Source: Botryotinia globosa (Eukaryota; Ascomycota; Leotiomycetes; Helotiales; Sclerotiniaceae). From it: a DNA stretch of 64,000 bases. Both the position numbers and the translations under genes were made by a program. Below are positions 46,885-58,500 of the stretch, one piece after another. The notes below the pieces were generated by a model. That model worked only from the letters and a program-made list of their open reading frames with translations. It ran no database searches and was not told the origin of the DNA. The stretch's first letter is position 1. Each line of letters opens with the position of its first letter. The stretch lies in assembly GCA_014898425.1 (NCBI GenBank), contig RCSZ01000011.1, positions 2,057,001 through 2,121,000 of the forward strand, in the 5' to 3' direction.

Positions 46885-49010
46885 ATGAAACTCCTTTTTA
46901 GTATCCCGCTCTTTGTCTCTGCGCTGGTTGTTGAGGCTACTTCTGCTGGAGATGCAGGTAAATGTCACGTTCCGATCGATCTTCAAATGCCGATTATCAA
47001 TTTTGTAGATCAATTCTAACTTCTATTCATAAAATACAGTCAATAATCAAGTCCATAATGAGGCTCGAGCCATAGCAAATGGAGGTCTTGATCTACCAGG
47101 AACTTCACTCGTCACCGTCAATAATGTCGTTGTCGCATCAACACTGGCTTCTGCCTTCGGCGACTCCTCTGCAGCTGCATCAAGCCTTTCTGATAATTTC
47201 CCCCCTGTTAGCCCTGGTCATACAAATGTTCACAGCAGCACTTATGAGTCTACAACTGTTGTTCTCTCTACTATCACTGTATCACCACAGCAATCAGTTG
47301 GCGTCACTCCTGTTACACAGACATCCACTTCTCCTTCTGCTGTTGATAGCCAAGGGTACGTAGATTAAATAATTCTCATGTACTATACTGAATACTGATG
47401 AAATGTAGCGCTGCTCTTCTTTCTCCAGCTGATTCTGGCCCTGCGATTCCATCTGAACCGTACGTATTCAACCATTGACAATTTAATGGATGGTAGTTGA
47501 CTTACTTCTCAGATCTTCAGCCACTTCCGATATCACTCACCCAATAGTATTGGTGACATCTAGCTTGGAGCCAGAGCCGTCTTCTTCAGCTGCCACTATC
47601 GCTCCGCCCTCGTCAACTTTTCAATCTTCTGCTGTTCAATCATCTATCATTGAATCTTCTGCAGCTCCAACATTAACCGCTGAGTCCGCTCCAGATGAGC
47701 AATACACTGTTTTATCCTCACGTACTGATTCGTCGGCTGCTCTATCTTCTGCTGTTCCATCATTGCCTTCGCAATCCTTGACAATTCAACCAACACCACT
47801 TCAATCCTCTGCAGCTCAAACATTTACAGAAAGTAGCACCAGTCAAGTTTCGATTGCTCCAATTCTTCCAACGATCACTACCAGTGATGCCCCATTTATC
47901 AACAGCACTGCTTCAAGTGTTCAATCATTGAGTAAGTCTGTGACTCACCCAAACTATACGATTGCCTCAGCTTCTTCGGCATCCAGTTTATCTACCTCTG
48001 CTGCCTCTATTATTGTCGGAACACCACCAAGCAACTCTGAAAGCATTCCTACAATTACTCCACCATCTCCACCATATAAAAATGGGACAGGTACTCCAGC
48101 ACCAGACAACATTGGCACAACCTCAAACTCAATTACAAGCACGACTACAATAAGTTCAACAACAACTCGTACCGGTACTATTACTACGACCATCACAAGA
48201 TCATCTGCTACTGTTACTTCTCAAAGTATCATTGGCAAATTTCCTGAAACCGATGGTTCATCCCCAGCTGCGCCTACTACGGAAACCTTCACTTCTGGTG
48301 GACGCACCTGGACTACAACCGAGACTGGTCCTCCAAGTACTGTTACTGCATCCTTAATGTTGAATCCGTCATATTCTGCTTCCACAAATGGTGGTGTTGT
48401 TGCTTCTAATGGTGCTGCGCAATCTTCAGGAGCTTGCACTTGCCCATCCCAAGTCACTGTCACCGTGACTGCAACACCATTTGTTGTTACAGGAGGTACT
48501 CTTACAGCTACTGGTACATTAGTTGCATCATCTGCCAATTCTCCGGATGAATCTAGTGGGTCTTCAATCCTGACAGCCTACTACCCCCCAGCCCAAGCAT
48601 CATGGACTACGCACAGCATTCCTGGATTCATCGGTGTTACCATTCCAAGCGGAGGTATGTCCTATCCTCTTAAAGAATCGGCTACTTACTCAACTTCTAC
48701 TGCCCCCACCAATTCTCCTTCCCTCTCCCACACTCATCCATACATGAGTATAGAGCCCACACCCAATCTCAGCGCCTTCTCCAACTACTCCACAACCAGT
48801 ACCGGTAGTCTCTTAGGCACAGCAGTAGGAACCAGCATCGGCACAGTTCTTACTCCAAATTATGCCCGTACTACCAAACCATCAGTTGGTCTTCCACCAG
48901 CCGCTTCAGTCACCCCGACCATTTACACTGGCAACGCTGACGTCAATGCTGCCGGCACCGAATCCGTCGCTTTAGTCGTCGGGTTTGTCGCTCTTGTTCT
49001 TCTTTTCTAA
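46885..49010 (+). CDS. Ser/Thr-rich GPI-anchored-type cell-surface protein
   Basis: I do not recognise an enzyme domain. Exons 46885-46957, 47040-47355, 47409-47459 and 47513-49010 give 645 residues in phase. Residues 1-21 are a signal peptide (MKLLFSIPLFVSALVVEATSA). The body is mucin-like, dominated by Ser, Thr, Ala and Pro with recurring QSS/ESSAAPT and TSTTTISSTTTRTGTITTT runs, and is likely heavily O-glycosylated. A short ACTCPSQVTVTVTATPFVVTGGT piece holds the only clear Cys pair. The C-terminus (NADVNAAGTESVALVVGFVALVLLF) is a typical GPI-attachment signal: small residues, then a hydrophobic tail. It probably lies in the cell wall or plasma membrane. Exon 3 is 51 nt and phase-symmetric (2/2), so it can be skipped without a frameshift. 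Introns 2 and 3 both begin GTACGT. Confidence 0.8.
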
Positions 49011-51120
49011 TATCTAAAATAATTTATCTGAAGAGAAGACCGTGGGACCTTGTTGTAGAACAATTAGATGGATCGAAAATATGGCGTGGCGATGTGTTAG
49101 GAATCTCAAAGTGGCGGACATCCAGAAACGAAGGAATTGCATTTATTTATTTACTTGCTTTTTCTTGCATCTTTCTTTTACATATCCGGCTACATGCCTT
49201 TAGGATTTTCGTCGGAGGATAGGATGGATAGGGTTTGCATGAGGATCTCACCAATGGCGTACAGATTAGGATTTCAAAGGCTCAGATTACTTTCTCTTAT
49301 TTAGTTAGTCTTTATGGATTGATGATTTTATGAGTCGTAGAAGATACTTCGATGTAAAGTGCATGTGCATACAAGATCATGTGATGATACTTATACTATG
49401 GTCACCAAGAGAGTATCTACTTCGTCAATTTTATTCATGAGTTGATTCATTTTTACCTGCATGTTGTGGAGAGTAGAACTGTGACGTAGATATGATTCTT
49501 TCTGAATGTGTGCTACGCAAATTTTGAACTCAAAAATTGATAAATCTATGACTTGCTTTCAGGCGACCCTGGCTATCTACTATCTTAGTGCTCCTGTAGG
49601 TAGTGATGACACCTCTAGGAATCATTTGATGCTTTGAGTTTCAAATTTACAGGTATCTTTGAGTCCATTGAAGATTTGAAGGTACAGGTACAGCATTATC
49701 TTTGAACTTTTTTTAAGCGATTAATGGAAAGGAGGGAGGGGGGTTTTCAAAGTTCTCCCTTTGAAGGCTACGAAGTATTATATTGTTGTCGTAATGAGGA
49801 GCATGAAGGGAGGTGTGTTCTAAGTTGCGTATAAGTGTATGGAGTCATTACTGTATACATACCGAGGTAAGTTGAGTAGGTTATTAGGTGCGATTGTGAG
49901 GAATGCCAATGTGGAAGTAGCGGATTATGAAGGGCATAGGACTACTTAATGGGTAGCTTAAGGGATGCACTTGAATGTTCATGGAGAAGGTGATTATGAG
50001 TTTGTCTGAAGAATGAAATGTACACTTGATTTCTGTTTGAAATAACATTATTCAAGGTACTTTTCCGAGTAGCATGGAAGGGTTTTAATCGTTTAAATTG
50101 AAATGTCTAACTGATCAGGAAAGATTATGCGAGAGTCAATGTTCAATTGCCGGATCAAGCTTGATTCATCTAACATCTGCTAGGTTCCTACAGCGGATAA
50201 CGATAGGCAGCCTCAGAGAAATCTATTCATGTAGTCTCAGTTATCTCGATGTCCTCGATATCTATGATAATACTGCAACTTTGAGAGACATATACAAAAT
50301 GTGGTATTTTTTCAGTCTCCTGGCGTGACTTAAAAGAGTACACATTTCAATGTCCAAAAGAATATACTCTAGATATCTCAAATATTTAATACTGCAATGT
50401 CATTATCTATGAGATAGTGTCTCAGTCAAATGCATCAATCATTCCAACATCTCTTGCAAATACGCGAACTCTCTTGACGTGACTCTTGACGGGCGTCAGA
50501 TCACACTTTTACCAGACCTTAAAGTGGGTAGAAATTCGAACGGTTGTATTTACTATCATCATTTTACAAGCTTCTGTGGGATATATTAAGTAGCTTCCGA
50601 CGCTCAAGAGAATGGCATCGTCTGGTACCTGCTGAACGTGTAGAAAATTGAAGAAATCGGCAAGGTTGAACTTCGTCTAGATGTATGCTGGCTGGTGGTC
50701 AGGTTATCTTCCGCATTTACTTTGATGAAGATGATTCGTATTTGATACTTTCATACAACTAATAAGTTTACCTAGCATTTAATATAAAATGACACGTCAA
50801 TACTAAAGAACTGCTACATGAAAATGAAGTTTGGTTGTCGTTGTGGTTATGGTTATGGTTAATTTCTCGCCAAACCTTGGAAGTCAATTTACTCGAAACT
50901 AGCGGCCGCACGTGGGGTGCAAAGCAGGTCCCAACCTAAATTAACGATTGAGCGCCCGCGACGTCACTTTTTTTCCTCCAATCAACTTGAAAAAGTTGAT
51001 CATGCATGGTATTGGCATGGCATTCTTAACTTTTCAATCTTTTCACTTACCACATTCATTATAAATTCCTAATTACGACCCTATGAAATCCCCTTCTTGT
51101 ATAAATATTGTTCTCTCATC
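49011..51120. other. intergenic region, no gene supported
   Basis: About 2.1 kb downstream of the surface-protein gene and upstream of tafazzin are A+T-rich with purine-rich patches. A 76-codon frame at 50098-50328 has no features. The last 250 bp should hold the tafazzin promoter, with GCGGCCGC-type G+C-rich sequence near 50900. Confidence 0.5.
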
Positions 51121-52350
51121 ATGGTAGCATCCTCGTATACCAAAATCGAATCCGATCCTCCTACAAAACCAAGTCTACCATGGCGATTCAGCTCCAGCCT
51201 CATTATGGGCGTCACAGGAGCGATATCCCGATTCTTTTACTATGGTCTGAATAACGTTGAGACTATTGGGCTGGAGGGATTCAAGGCCACGCTCGATAGA
51301 CGAATGAACCCCGAGGAGAGAGAAAGAGGCTTAATTACCGTCTCGAATCATGTCAGCGTCTTGGATGATCCATTAATATGGGGTGTATTGCCTCTCAAAT
51401 ATGGTTTCAATCCCTTCAATCACAGATGGAGTCTTGGTAGCTATGATATCTGCTTTGAGAACAAGTCTGCGAACCCACCAATCATCTGCCATTCCTATTA
51501 TTGATTGTTCTACAGAGTACTCTCCGCGTTCTTCACCTTGGGCCAAGTTTTACCTACACATAGAGGCGCATACTCCGAGAATGGCGGTCTCTTTCAGCCT
51601 ACAATCGCACAAGCCATACGAATGCTTTCCGCGCAGCCTTTTACAACACGTTACGAACCACCAATACAAAAGCCAAAGAAGAAAATCTCTATGCGACCAA
51701 AAGATCCTGATATTGTCGATCCTTTCTCTTCTGGCGACCTTACGTTTACAACAAATGGCATAGATGTCTTTCCTGCGCCCTCTGCATATACGTCGCGAAA
51801 ACACAGTTGGATACACATATTTCCTGAAGGACGAGTACACCAGCATCCAAACAAGACGCTACGTTATTTCAAATGGGGAGTCTCGCGACTTATCCTTGAG
51901 AGCGAACCTTTACCTGAGATCGTTCCTATTTTCATCGATGGTAATCAGGATATAATGCACGAATCGAGAGGGTTTCCACGTTTCCTTCCTCGTGTCGGTA
52001 GGAACGTCCGAATTGCTTTTGGAGAATCTATCGACGGAGAGCGCATTTTCGGAGACCTCCGCATTCGCTGGCAAAAGCTTGTCCAATTACAAAAGGAGGC
52101 ACTGAGGAGAAAGGGTCTGGACGACAATATCGAGATGGGAGAACTCACGGAAGGTCTTAAATACTACAAAGAGGCAGTTGCGTTACGTGAAGAAGTCACA
52201 ATCAGAGTTAGGCAGGAAGTGCTCAAAGTAAGAAGGAGCTTAGGATATGAAGATGAAGATCCTAAGCAGGGTTTGGTCGAGACTTGGATCTCAGAAGGCA
52301 GGAGCGATGGCAAGAAAAAGAAAGATGGCAGTTGGGTTGGAGACACATGA
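51121..52350 (+). CDS. taz1: tafazzin-type phospholipid-lysophospholipid transacylase
   Basis: This mitochondrial membrane acyltransferase remodels cardiolipin acyl chains. Exons 51121-51464 and 51516-52350 give 392 residues. The intron (GTCTGC donor, CTACAG acceptor) restores CFENKVLSAFFTLGQVLPTHR, as the family expects. The catalytic HX4D motif is H77/D82 in SNHVSVLDDPLIWG. The lipid-binding FPEGRVHQ motif follows a fungal insertion of about 70 residues (KPKKKISMRPKDPDIVD and nearby). GLDDNIEMGELTEGLKYYKEAVALREEVT is the usual C-terminal helix region. The ATG at 51121 is the only reasonable start. Confidence 0.9.
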
Positions 52351-53872
52351 TGAGAAACACTTATATACCTAATGAATATTGATGAATACCTTTGCATCTG
52401 CCTTCTAGATGTGAATTTAATTGGTCCAAACTAATTGGCATGTTTGAGGTACTGGTTTGAGAATGTTCTTCAAGTGTGATCTGGAACACAAGATGCGTAC
52501 TTCTCTGTCTCACTCCTGTCTTTCGAATGTAGTGTTCCAATCTTCGTAATCATTCAAATCTCCAAAAAATTAATTCCAGGATATTCTTTAAATGTGATTG
52601 GAATCACAAGATGGTAAATTTTCACCTCATTTTTACGATGGGGATATTTTTAGCTCTTTAACACGTGAACCAATTCGGGATATCCAAGCACTTGGGCTGC
52701 GGATGTTTCTGGTTTCGAGAAGTGCCCCCTTGTTTTCTGGAAGACCTATCGTTCGTTTATGACTGGCTGTTTGGGAGATTGATAGTGTAGACTTTCATGT
52801 AAGAACAGGGTTTTTAGCGGTGGAATATTATAGGAGGTGTTTACTTTCTTATAATACTTGTTGCTTGGAGCTTAGATGGTTTTTGAGATTTAGAACTTAG
52901 AATAGGATAGGAGGACGAGAGGTACCGGGTAAAAGATGCTTGGTGAGTGGGACTTAGAATGTGATATATCTATTTTCCGCTTTCATCGCGGATAACTCGT
53001 GAGTAGATGGATATTTGGAGACAATATAGTCGTGCTTCCAGTTGAGGAGAAGATTCCCGTCCAGCATGGGAACCTATCGACTCGCCTAATTCTCCTAAGG
53101 AGCTTTAAACCCTCAGCGTGTTAGTGTCTCTCGTAATTATTGCTGGGTTGAAGATGGACAAGAGAGATCAGGAGAGTTTGGATGAGATTAGAATTGAAAC
53201 AGGGTTATGATACTGATATGTGGCACAATTCATCAGCGGTCCCCAACTATCATGCCAAGATCTTGCAATCTGAAAAGAGACCATGATTTGATGTTTGATT
53301 CGCAGTTAAGTGTCTTGCACGCCAGCAGTGTTGGGGAGGAGTCTTCTGCCAGCATGATAAATGGGGATTGCGAAAGCACATAAGGGATTATGCAACACGT
53401 GGATATTATATGAGACCCAGGTGTATGGCAATGGAATGTTTGAATGTACAGATGGGTCTAGAATCAAAACGACGTCCAAGATAACTAGCATGGAAACTTT
53501 AAAAACGTTCCGTTCCCAGCGAAGTCTAGATTAGCGCCCCTTTGAATTAGACCTTCATCATTCGACAATATTCAAGCCCCGCGATATCGATTGAAGCACC
53601 TGTCAGGCTGCATCCAAAAGATCATTGTGTCGTGGAGCGAAACAAACGATAGGAGATGCATTCAGATGAGCCATCTCGCTAATCTCAAAACATCCCCTGC
53701 CAAGAACAATTCTTCATCAGCACATTCCAACCACAGCCACCACGGAACGAAAACAACCTCTCAATCACAACCATAAAAACCAAATAATCGCAAGCGGAGA
53801 GTTACAAACCTATATATTAATGATCAGTAGAAGCCTCATGTAAAAAATTGAAAAATATCAACGTGTGAAAAG
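52351..53872. other. intergenic region, no gene supported
   Basis: About 1.5 kb lie between two plus-strand genes. There is a TATATATTAA box-like run at 53811-53820, about 55 bp before the next ATG. Two similar phrases near 52465-52625 (GTGTTCC/GTGATTGGAATCACAAGATGG and GTGATCTGGAACACAAGATG) suggest a degenerate direct repeat. No coding sequence is seen. Confidence 0.45.
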
Positions 53873-54433
53873 ATGCCACCAATATCCTGCACAATGTTAT
53901 CCCTCCTCCTGTCACTTTTTTCCCTACTTTCCCTCGCCACAAGCCACACTCTCACATTCCAAAACCTCTTTTCCTCTCCACGTCTTCTGATCTTCACACC
54001 CAACAGCGACAGCTATTCCATCCCGCCCCAAACAATAGCGGCGTCTCAGTTTCTTTCACTCTCGGTGCCTGACTGGAGCGGCAATTTCAAAGCTGTAGAT
54101 CCTGATGTCTTTAATGTAGAACATCCGGGACTGGAAAAATACATTTTGGGCGAAGTCTGTTTTGCTTGTTGGCAGGATATCACGTTTTTCGATGTCAGTG
54201 CGATTTGGAATTGTTGTGATAACGAGGGGGTGCATTGGATGTGGGGGTATGATGGTGATGGGATTGGAAATGGGACTGCGGAGGGAGAGTATGAGCCGAC
54301 TCGAGAGGGTGTAATTAATGGGGATGTATCTGGATGTGAAAAGTTTCCGTGTGAGGGAGTTTATAATGAGAGTGATGATGTGCAGACGAAGACGACGACG
54401 AAAAATGCAATTTGGGTTGTTTTGGGGCCGTAG
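53873..54433 (+). CDS. fungal 'DNase1'-like small secreted protein
   Basis: This intronless gene of 186 residues has a signal peptide (LSLLLSLFSLLSLATS). A second ATG at 53894 gives a cleaner signal sequence and may be the true start. The body matches the fungal family often labelled 'dnase1 protein': LTFQNLFSSPRLLIFTPNSDS, then VPDWSGNFKAV, LGEVCFACW, TFFDVSAIW, and the C-terminal SGCEKFPCEGVYNESDDVQTKT. The family is extracellular and structurally thaumatin-like by annotation. Nuclease activity is not established here and the label should not be taken as function. Compared with my recollection of the family there are extra cysteines (CFAC, NCC), which is a local oddity. Confidence 0.75.
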   Translation: MPPISCTMLSLLLSLFSLLSLATSHTLTFQNLFSSPRLLIFTPNSDSYSIPPQTIAASQFLSLSVPDWSGNFKAVDPDVFNVEHPGLEKYILGEVCFACWQDITFFDVSAIWNCCDNEGVHWMWGYDGDGIGNGTAEGEYEPTREGVINGDVSGCEKFPCEGVYNESDDVQTKTTTKNAIWVVLGP

Positions 54434-54963
54434 AGGAATGGGGGAACGAGTAAAAAAGAAATCTAGTACATCGTGGGTGTTATGTTATGACTTAAGTCAA
54501 GAATCAGAAATCCGATTTCGAATAGATGGGAACAATGAGAAGCCATTTGGGAGTTCTGGCAATGAGCTTGTATGATTAAGAGGCAGAAAGAATCGAGATA
54601 GTTTATAAGAGACGGTAGCAACTACCACGAGTTATCGATCTCCTTCACTCTGTACACCACTAGTAACTCCAGATTTACCATACAATTGCGTAGCAATCAG
54701 ATGCCTATGCAAACAGCCCAATAGTCTTTCCTCCAATGTTATTTCTTTTGTACAATCGCGTGATCTCAGTCTGAGCCCTGCCACAGTGCTTCATACGACC
54801 GTAGTGGCAGGTCCGGTAACATCTGTTACGCCATCGTCACCGTCGAGTGCTCGGTCTGCGTTAAGAGCTGATTTCGCATTCGAACTAGAGATAATTGTGA
54901 GCTCTGTGCAGGTGTAGTAGATGGCATGGGAGACAGAACGGAAGTGATGTTTTTGATTGGATC
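54434..54963. other. 3' flank of the DNase1-like gene
   Basis: A+T-rich flank with no recognisable feature. Confidence 0.4.
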
Positions 54964-55201
54964 TTACATTTTATGCGCCTGATAAGTTCATGGGTTAGCT
55001 GTGATCGGAAGAGGAGTGTTCAAAGGTCAAGCAAAAAACAATGTACGGGGTCAAATATGATAGTAGAGAGAGGAGGGAGGAGCAGAAATTCTACGATGCA
55101 CTTACAAAAATATTGACAAGTCGCATGGTGACGAAAATCATGACGAACATGAGGAGGAAAACAAAACAGAGAAGCATTGCTACGATTTGATTTTTCTGCA
55201 T
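54964..55201 (-). CDS. possible 36-residue single-pass membrane protein
   Basis: This is tentative. ATG 55201 opens MQKNQIVAMLLCFVFLLMF, continuing into one hydrophobic helix (VMIFVTMRLVNIF) to 55106. There a GTAAGT donor is followed by an acceptor (ACTTATCAG) and a 15-nt last exon, 54978-54964 (AHKM stop). Upstream the same frame is open to about 55490. It contains another well-formed 57-nt intron (GTGAGT...CCATTAG, 55279-55335) that is in frame whether or not it is removed. No upstream ATG was found, so the real protein may be longer through an exon I could not place. I do not recognise the family. Confidence 0.3.
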
Positions 55202-55528
55202 ATTGTCGTGGATGAAAGGATAAGAGCTTTGTTGGCAGGGGATATTTGTGGGTGGTAAATTCGTCGACGATGAAGGATCTAATGGAAAATAAACATTGGG
55301 AAGTTTAAAATGCGAGTCATTGAAACAGAACTCACTTGAATGCTTTGGATATGTTGGAATAAAATTGACAGATTGGTGAAAGGACTCAGAAATTGTTTTC
55401 AAAAGGGTTAACAAGTTTGAGTTGGCTTCATTCAGTGGTTGCTGAGGGTCACATATTTTGGTGCGAGCGGTTTATATTTAATTTCTATAGATCAGACGAT
55501 ATCGAGGCAAGGCTAGCCATGAGCCTCG

Positions 55529-58500
55529 TCATCTTCTGTCAAGGAGTGAAGTTTGGTTCTCGTTAACTTCCGACAGAAGAATTGGGTGAATATCATTCTT
55601 TTTGCCAAGGTCTTTGAAAATACTCAATGCTTCGCCGATCTCATGCTGGCTGAGAATCCGTGATATGTTTTGGGAGAGTGTGCTTTTACTCTCAAGAAGA
55701 ACTTTTGCACCGAGAAGGATTCTTATACATGATGCAAACATACTTGGCTTTGATGTCCATCCAAGAGGTCCGTCATCTTTCTTCATAATTATGTTGAGTT
55801 GTCGAAGTGCATCCAGAATCCATTTAGCAAGATGACTATATTGTTGCCACTGATACTCCTCGGATTTTTCGGTCTGAAGGATCTCGAAGTCTTCTGAAAG
55901 AACATTAATCCAGAGTTTGGCTTCTCTGACTTCATCAATGAAGAGATTTTGTTCCTCTTCAACAAACAGAGCATCATCTTGTTTCATTGCTGCTGCAAGT
56001 TGGTCTTCAGGCGAACATAATCCTGCATAAGCTCCATGAAATATGAACTCATCACTACCTGTGATACGGCAGATGACATTCCAGCTGAACATTTGATCTT
56101 GTGGATATTTAAGCCTCAGCCATTCTGCGAACTCCTCACATGCAGCCAATGGAATTAGAGGCTTGCCTACTATATAAGAGACAATCTGTGCTCCAAGTTC
56201 GCGCACTTCATCGTCGTCATCGTTGAGGGTGTCGTACAGGGCAATGAGGCATGGAAGTACTTCAGAGCCCCACTTGAACTCATCTGGTAAGCAGGCAAAG
56301 AAGTAGGAAAATCCTTTCACGGCAGCAAAACGGGTGTCGAAGTCCTGTAACAAGTTAGCAAAATTTAAAGATAGTTCATGGATGGAAGAAGTCTCACATT
56401 ATGTGACTTTCCAGCTTCACTCAAATTTTCTGCTCTTGCCATGAAGTTTATCTGGGCGTTGACATCGTCCTTGGACTTCAGCCAATTAAACAACATGAAG
56501 GTACCGCTTGTTCTCATCAAAGCATGAGCCAAATGCGGTCCAGACTTGCCATTTTCAGAGCCCATGAAATGAGCAATTTCTCCAATGTCTAAAATATATT
56601 GATCAATATCGCATTGCTTAATACTATTGAGCATTTTAGAGTATATGTCGTAGGCGCTAGGCTCAACTTTCTGCAAGTCCGCTGGGCTTACAATCACTGC
56701 ATCTAAGAGCGCTTCCAAAACCATAATGTTCTGATTTCTCCAGGCTTGTAGCACGCCTTCCAAGGATGCGGTAGCTGTATCAAGATCTATATCACAATAG
56801 TCGTTCAAAGCCTTCTTAAGAGCTTGTATATCCTTGGTCAATCCAGATATATATACAGCTTCACGGGCGGTCGCTTGATGTAACAAAGCGCCTCCTACTC
56901 GGCTTTTCCCGTAAGAAAGATCAGAATTAACTTTGGAGTAGCTACAGCCATCACTATTCAACAACAAATTGTGTGAATCATGGTTATCGATGAGCTTTTT
57001 TCGAGCATCATTGTTTAAAGTGGAGGCTGGAAGAGCAAGGAGGATTTGGTAAATGAGATTTTTGAACTCGATGTATGTCGCCAAAGTCTCTGGACACTGA
57101 CCAAGGTGACTCAGCGCCTCGATATTATCTTTTAGACAAACAAGGTCTTGAATGCCTACATTTTACAATTAGGATTAAGAAATAAAAGGGAGTATTGAAA
57201 ACTTACTTGGAGGGCTCGAGAACACAGCAAGACGGCGTTCCAGCACAAAATTGGTCGTCATTAAAACTCCATGGGTATAATTGGTGGATGGGTTCGAGAT
57301 TCTGAGCAGTTTCTGTAGATCAGGTAGCCACTCATCGTGAAGCATAAATGTACACATAGTACGGGCTGCTAGTTCTCTGGTATGCCAGTACTTGCTTCCC
57401 AAATGTATGGATACCCTTTCCTTGATTTCGTTGCGAAGTAAAACTGGCGGACCAGCACGACGAATGATATCCAACGAGGGAAAGACTGACTCTATAGCGC
57501 CAATCGCAGGGGTATTAATTTCCTCCTTGCTTGGAGTCTCTTTGTTCAATAACTTTAGCAAGATTTCAGGCAGCTCTGGGTATTTTTCGTATGAAAGTTT
57601 CGTCGAACGCCCATCCCAGCCAGCCTCGATAGAAGCTTTGTTTTCGTTTGTACCAAACAGACAATCAATAAGACTTCTTAACAGTAATAAACCGCAATTT
57701 CTGATTGCCCAACTATTTCAATTTGATTAGCACGTAGTCAGTCTGCGGATATTGGTATCATACATCTCAGAAGTCAAGCTGTCCGCAGCGAGTTGTAAAC
57801 AGTCCGGGATATGTTTATCTGATCTCTTGCCCAGTGTAGAGCTTTTGAATATCTCCTTTACACAGTTCATTGCATGCACTTGAGGTAGATTTGTTTCATC
57901 AGTCTCAGATAATGTAACAGGGCGCCCGGCCAAAGATTTCAGCTCTGCCATTACATCTTCGAAAGCTGGACTTTTACTGTTTGCGGATAGTATTCCAGTA
58001 ATCAGTGCGGGAATTCCTGCAGATCTGCGTGTTGTAGATGCTTGTTCGAATATGCATTTTAGTGCGCCCTAATCATTAGTTTGACGGTAGCTAAGGTAGG
58101 CGAAAAGGAATCACGTACCTTGTACCAAACTTCAAGCAATTCGCTCGAGGTGTGGCATTGTGAAAGCTGACAGCATCTAGAAAATGTCAAGGAGACTGTG
58201 GAGAAGGCACCACGATGTCGAAGGCTAGATAGTTGTTCGAAAGTCAAGTTTCCCACCTTTTTGAAGAGTTCTGGATCCATCACTGAAGACCCGTCATGAC
58301 GGCGATCTTTTGCTTTCGTCACAACAGTCCTCATCAGGTTACTATGCATAGATTAGCGCCCGAAATATTCTATAATCTGGTGTCATAGTGCGGTACCTAG
58401 ATTCATGAATTGCCCTGAAGCTGTAACTTAACACATCCTTGGTGTCAATGGATTCTACATCGTCAACTTCCTCAGGAATGTGGCCTTCTGGTGAATCATT

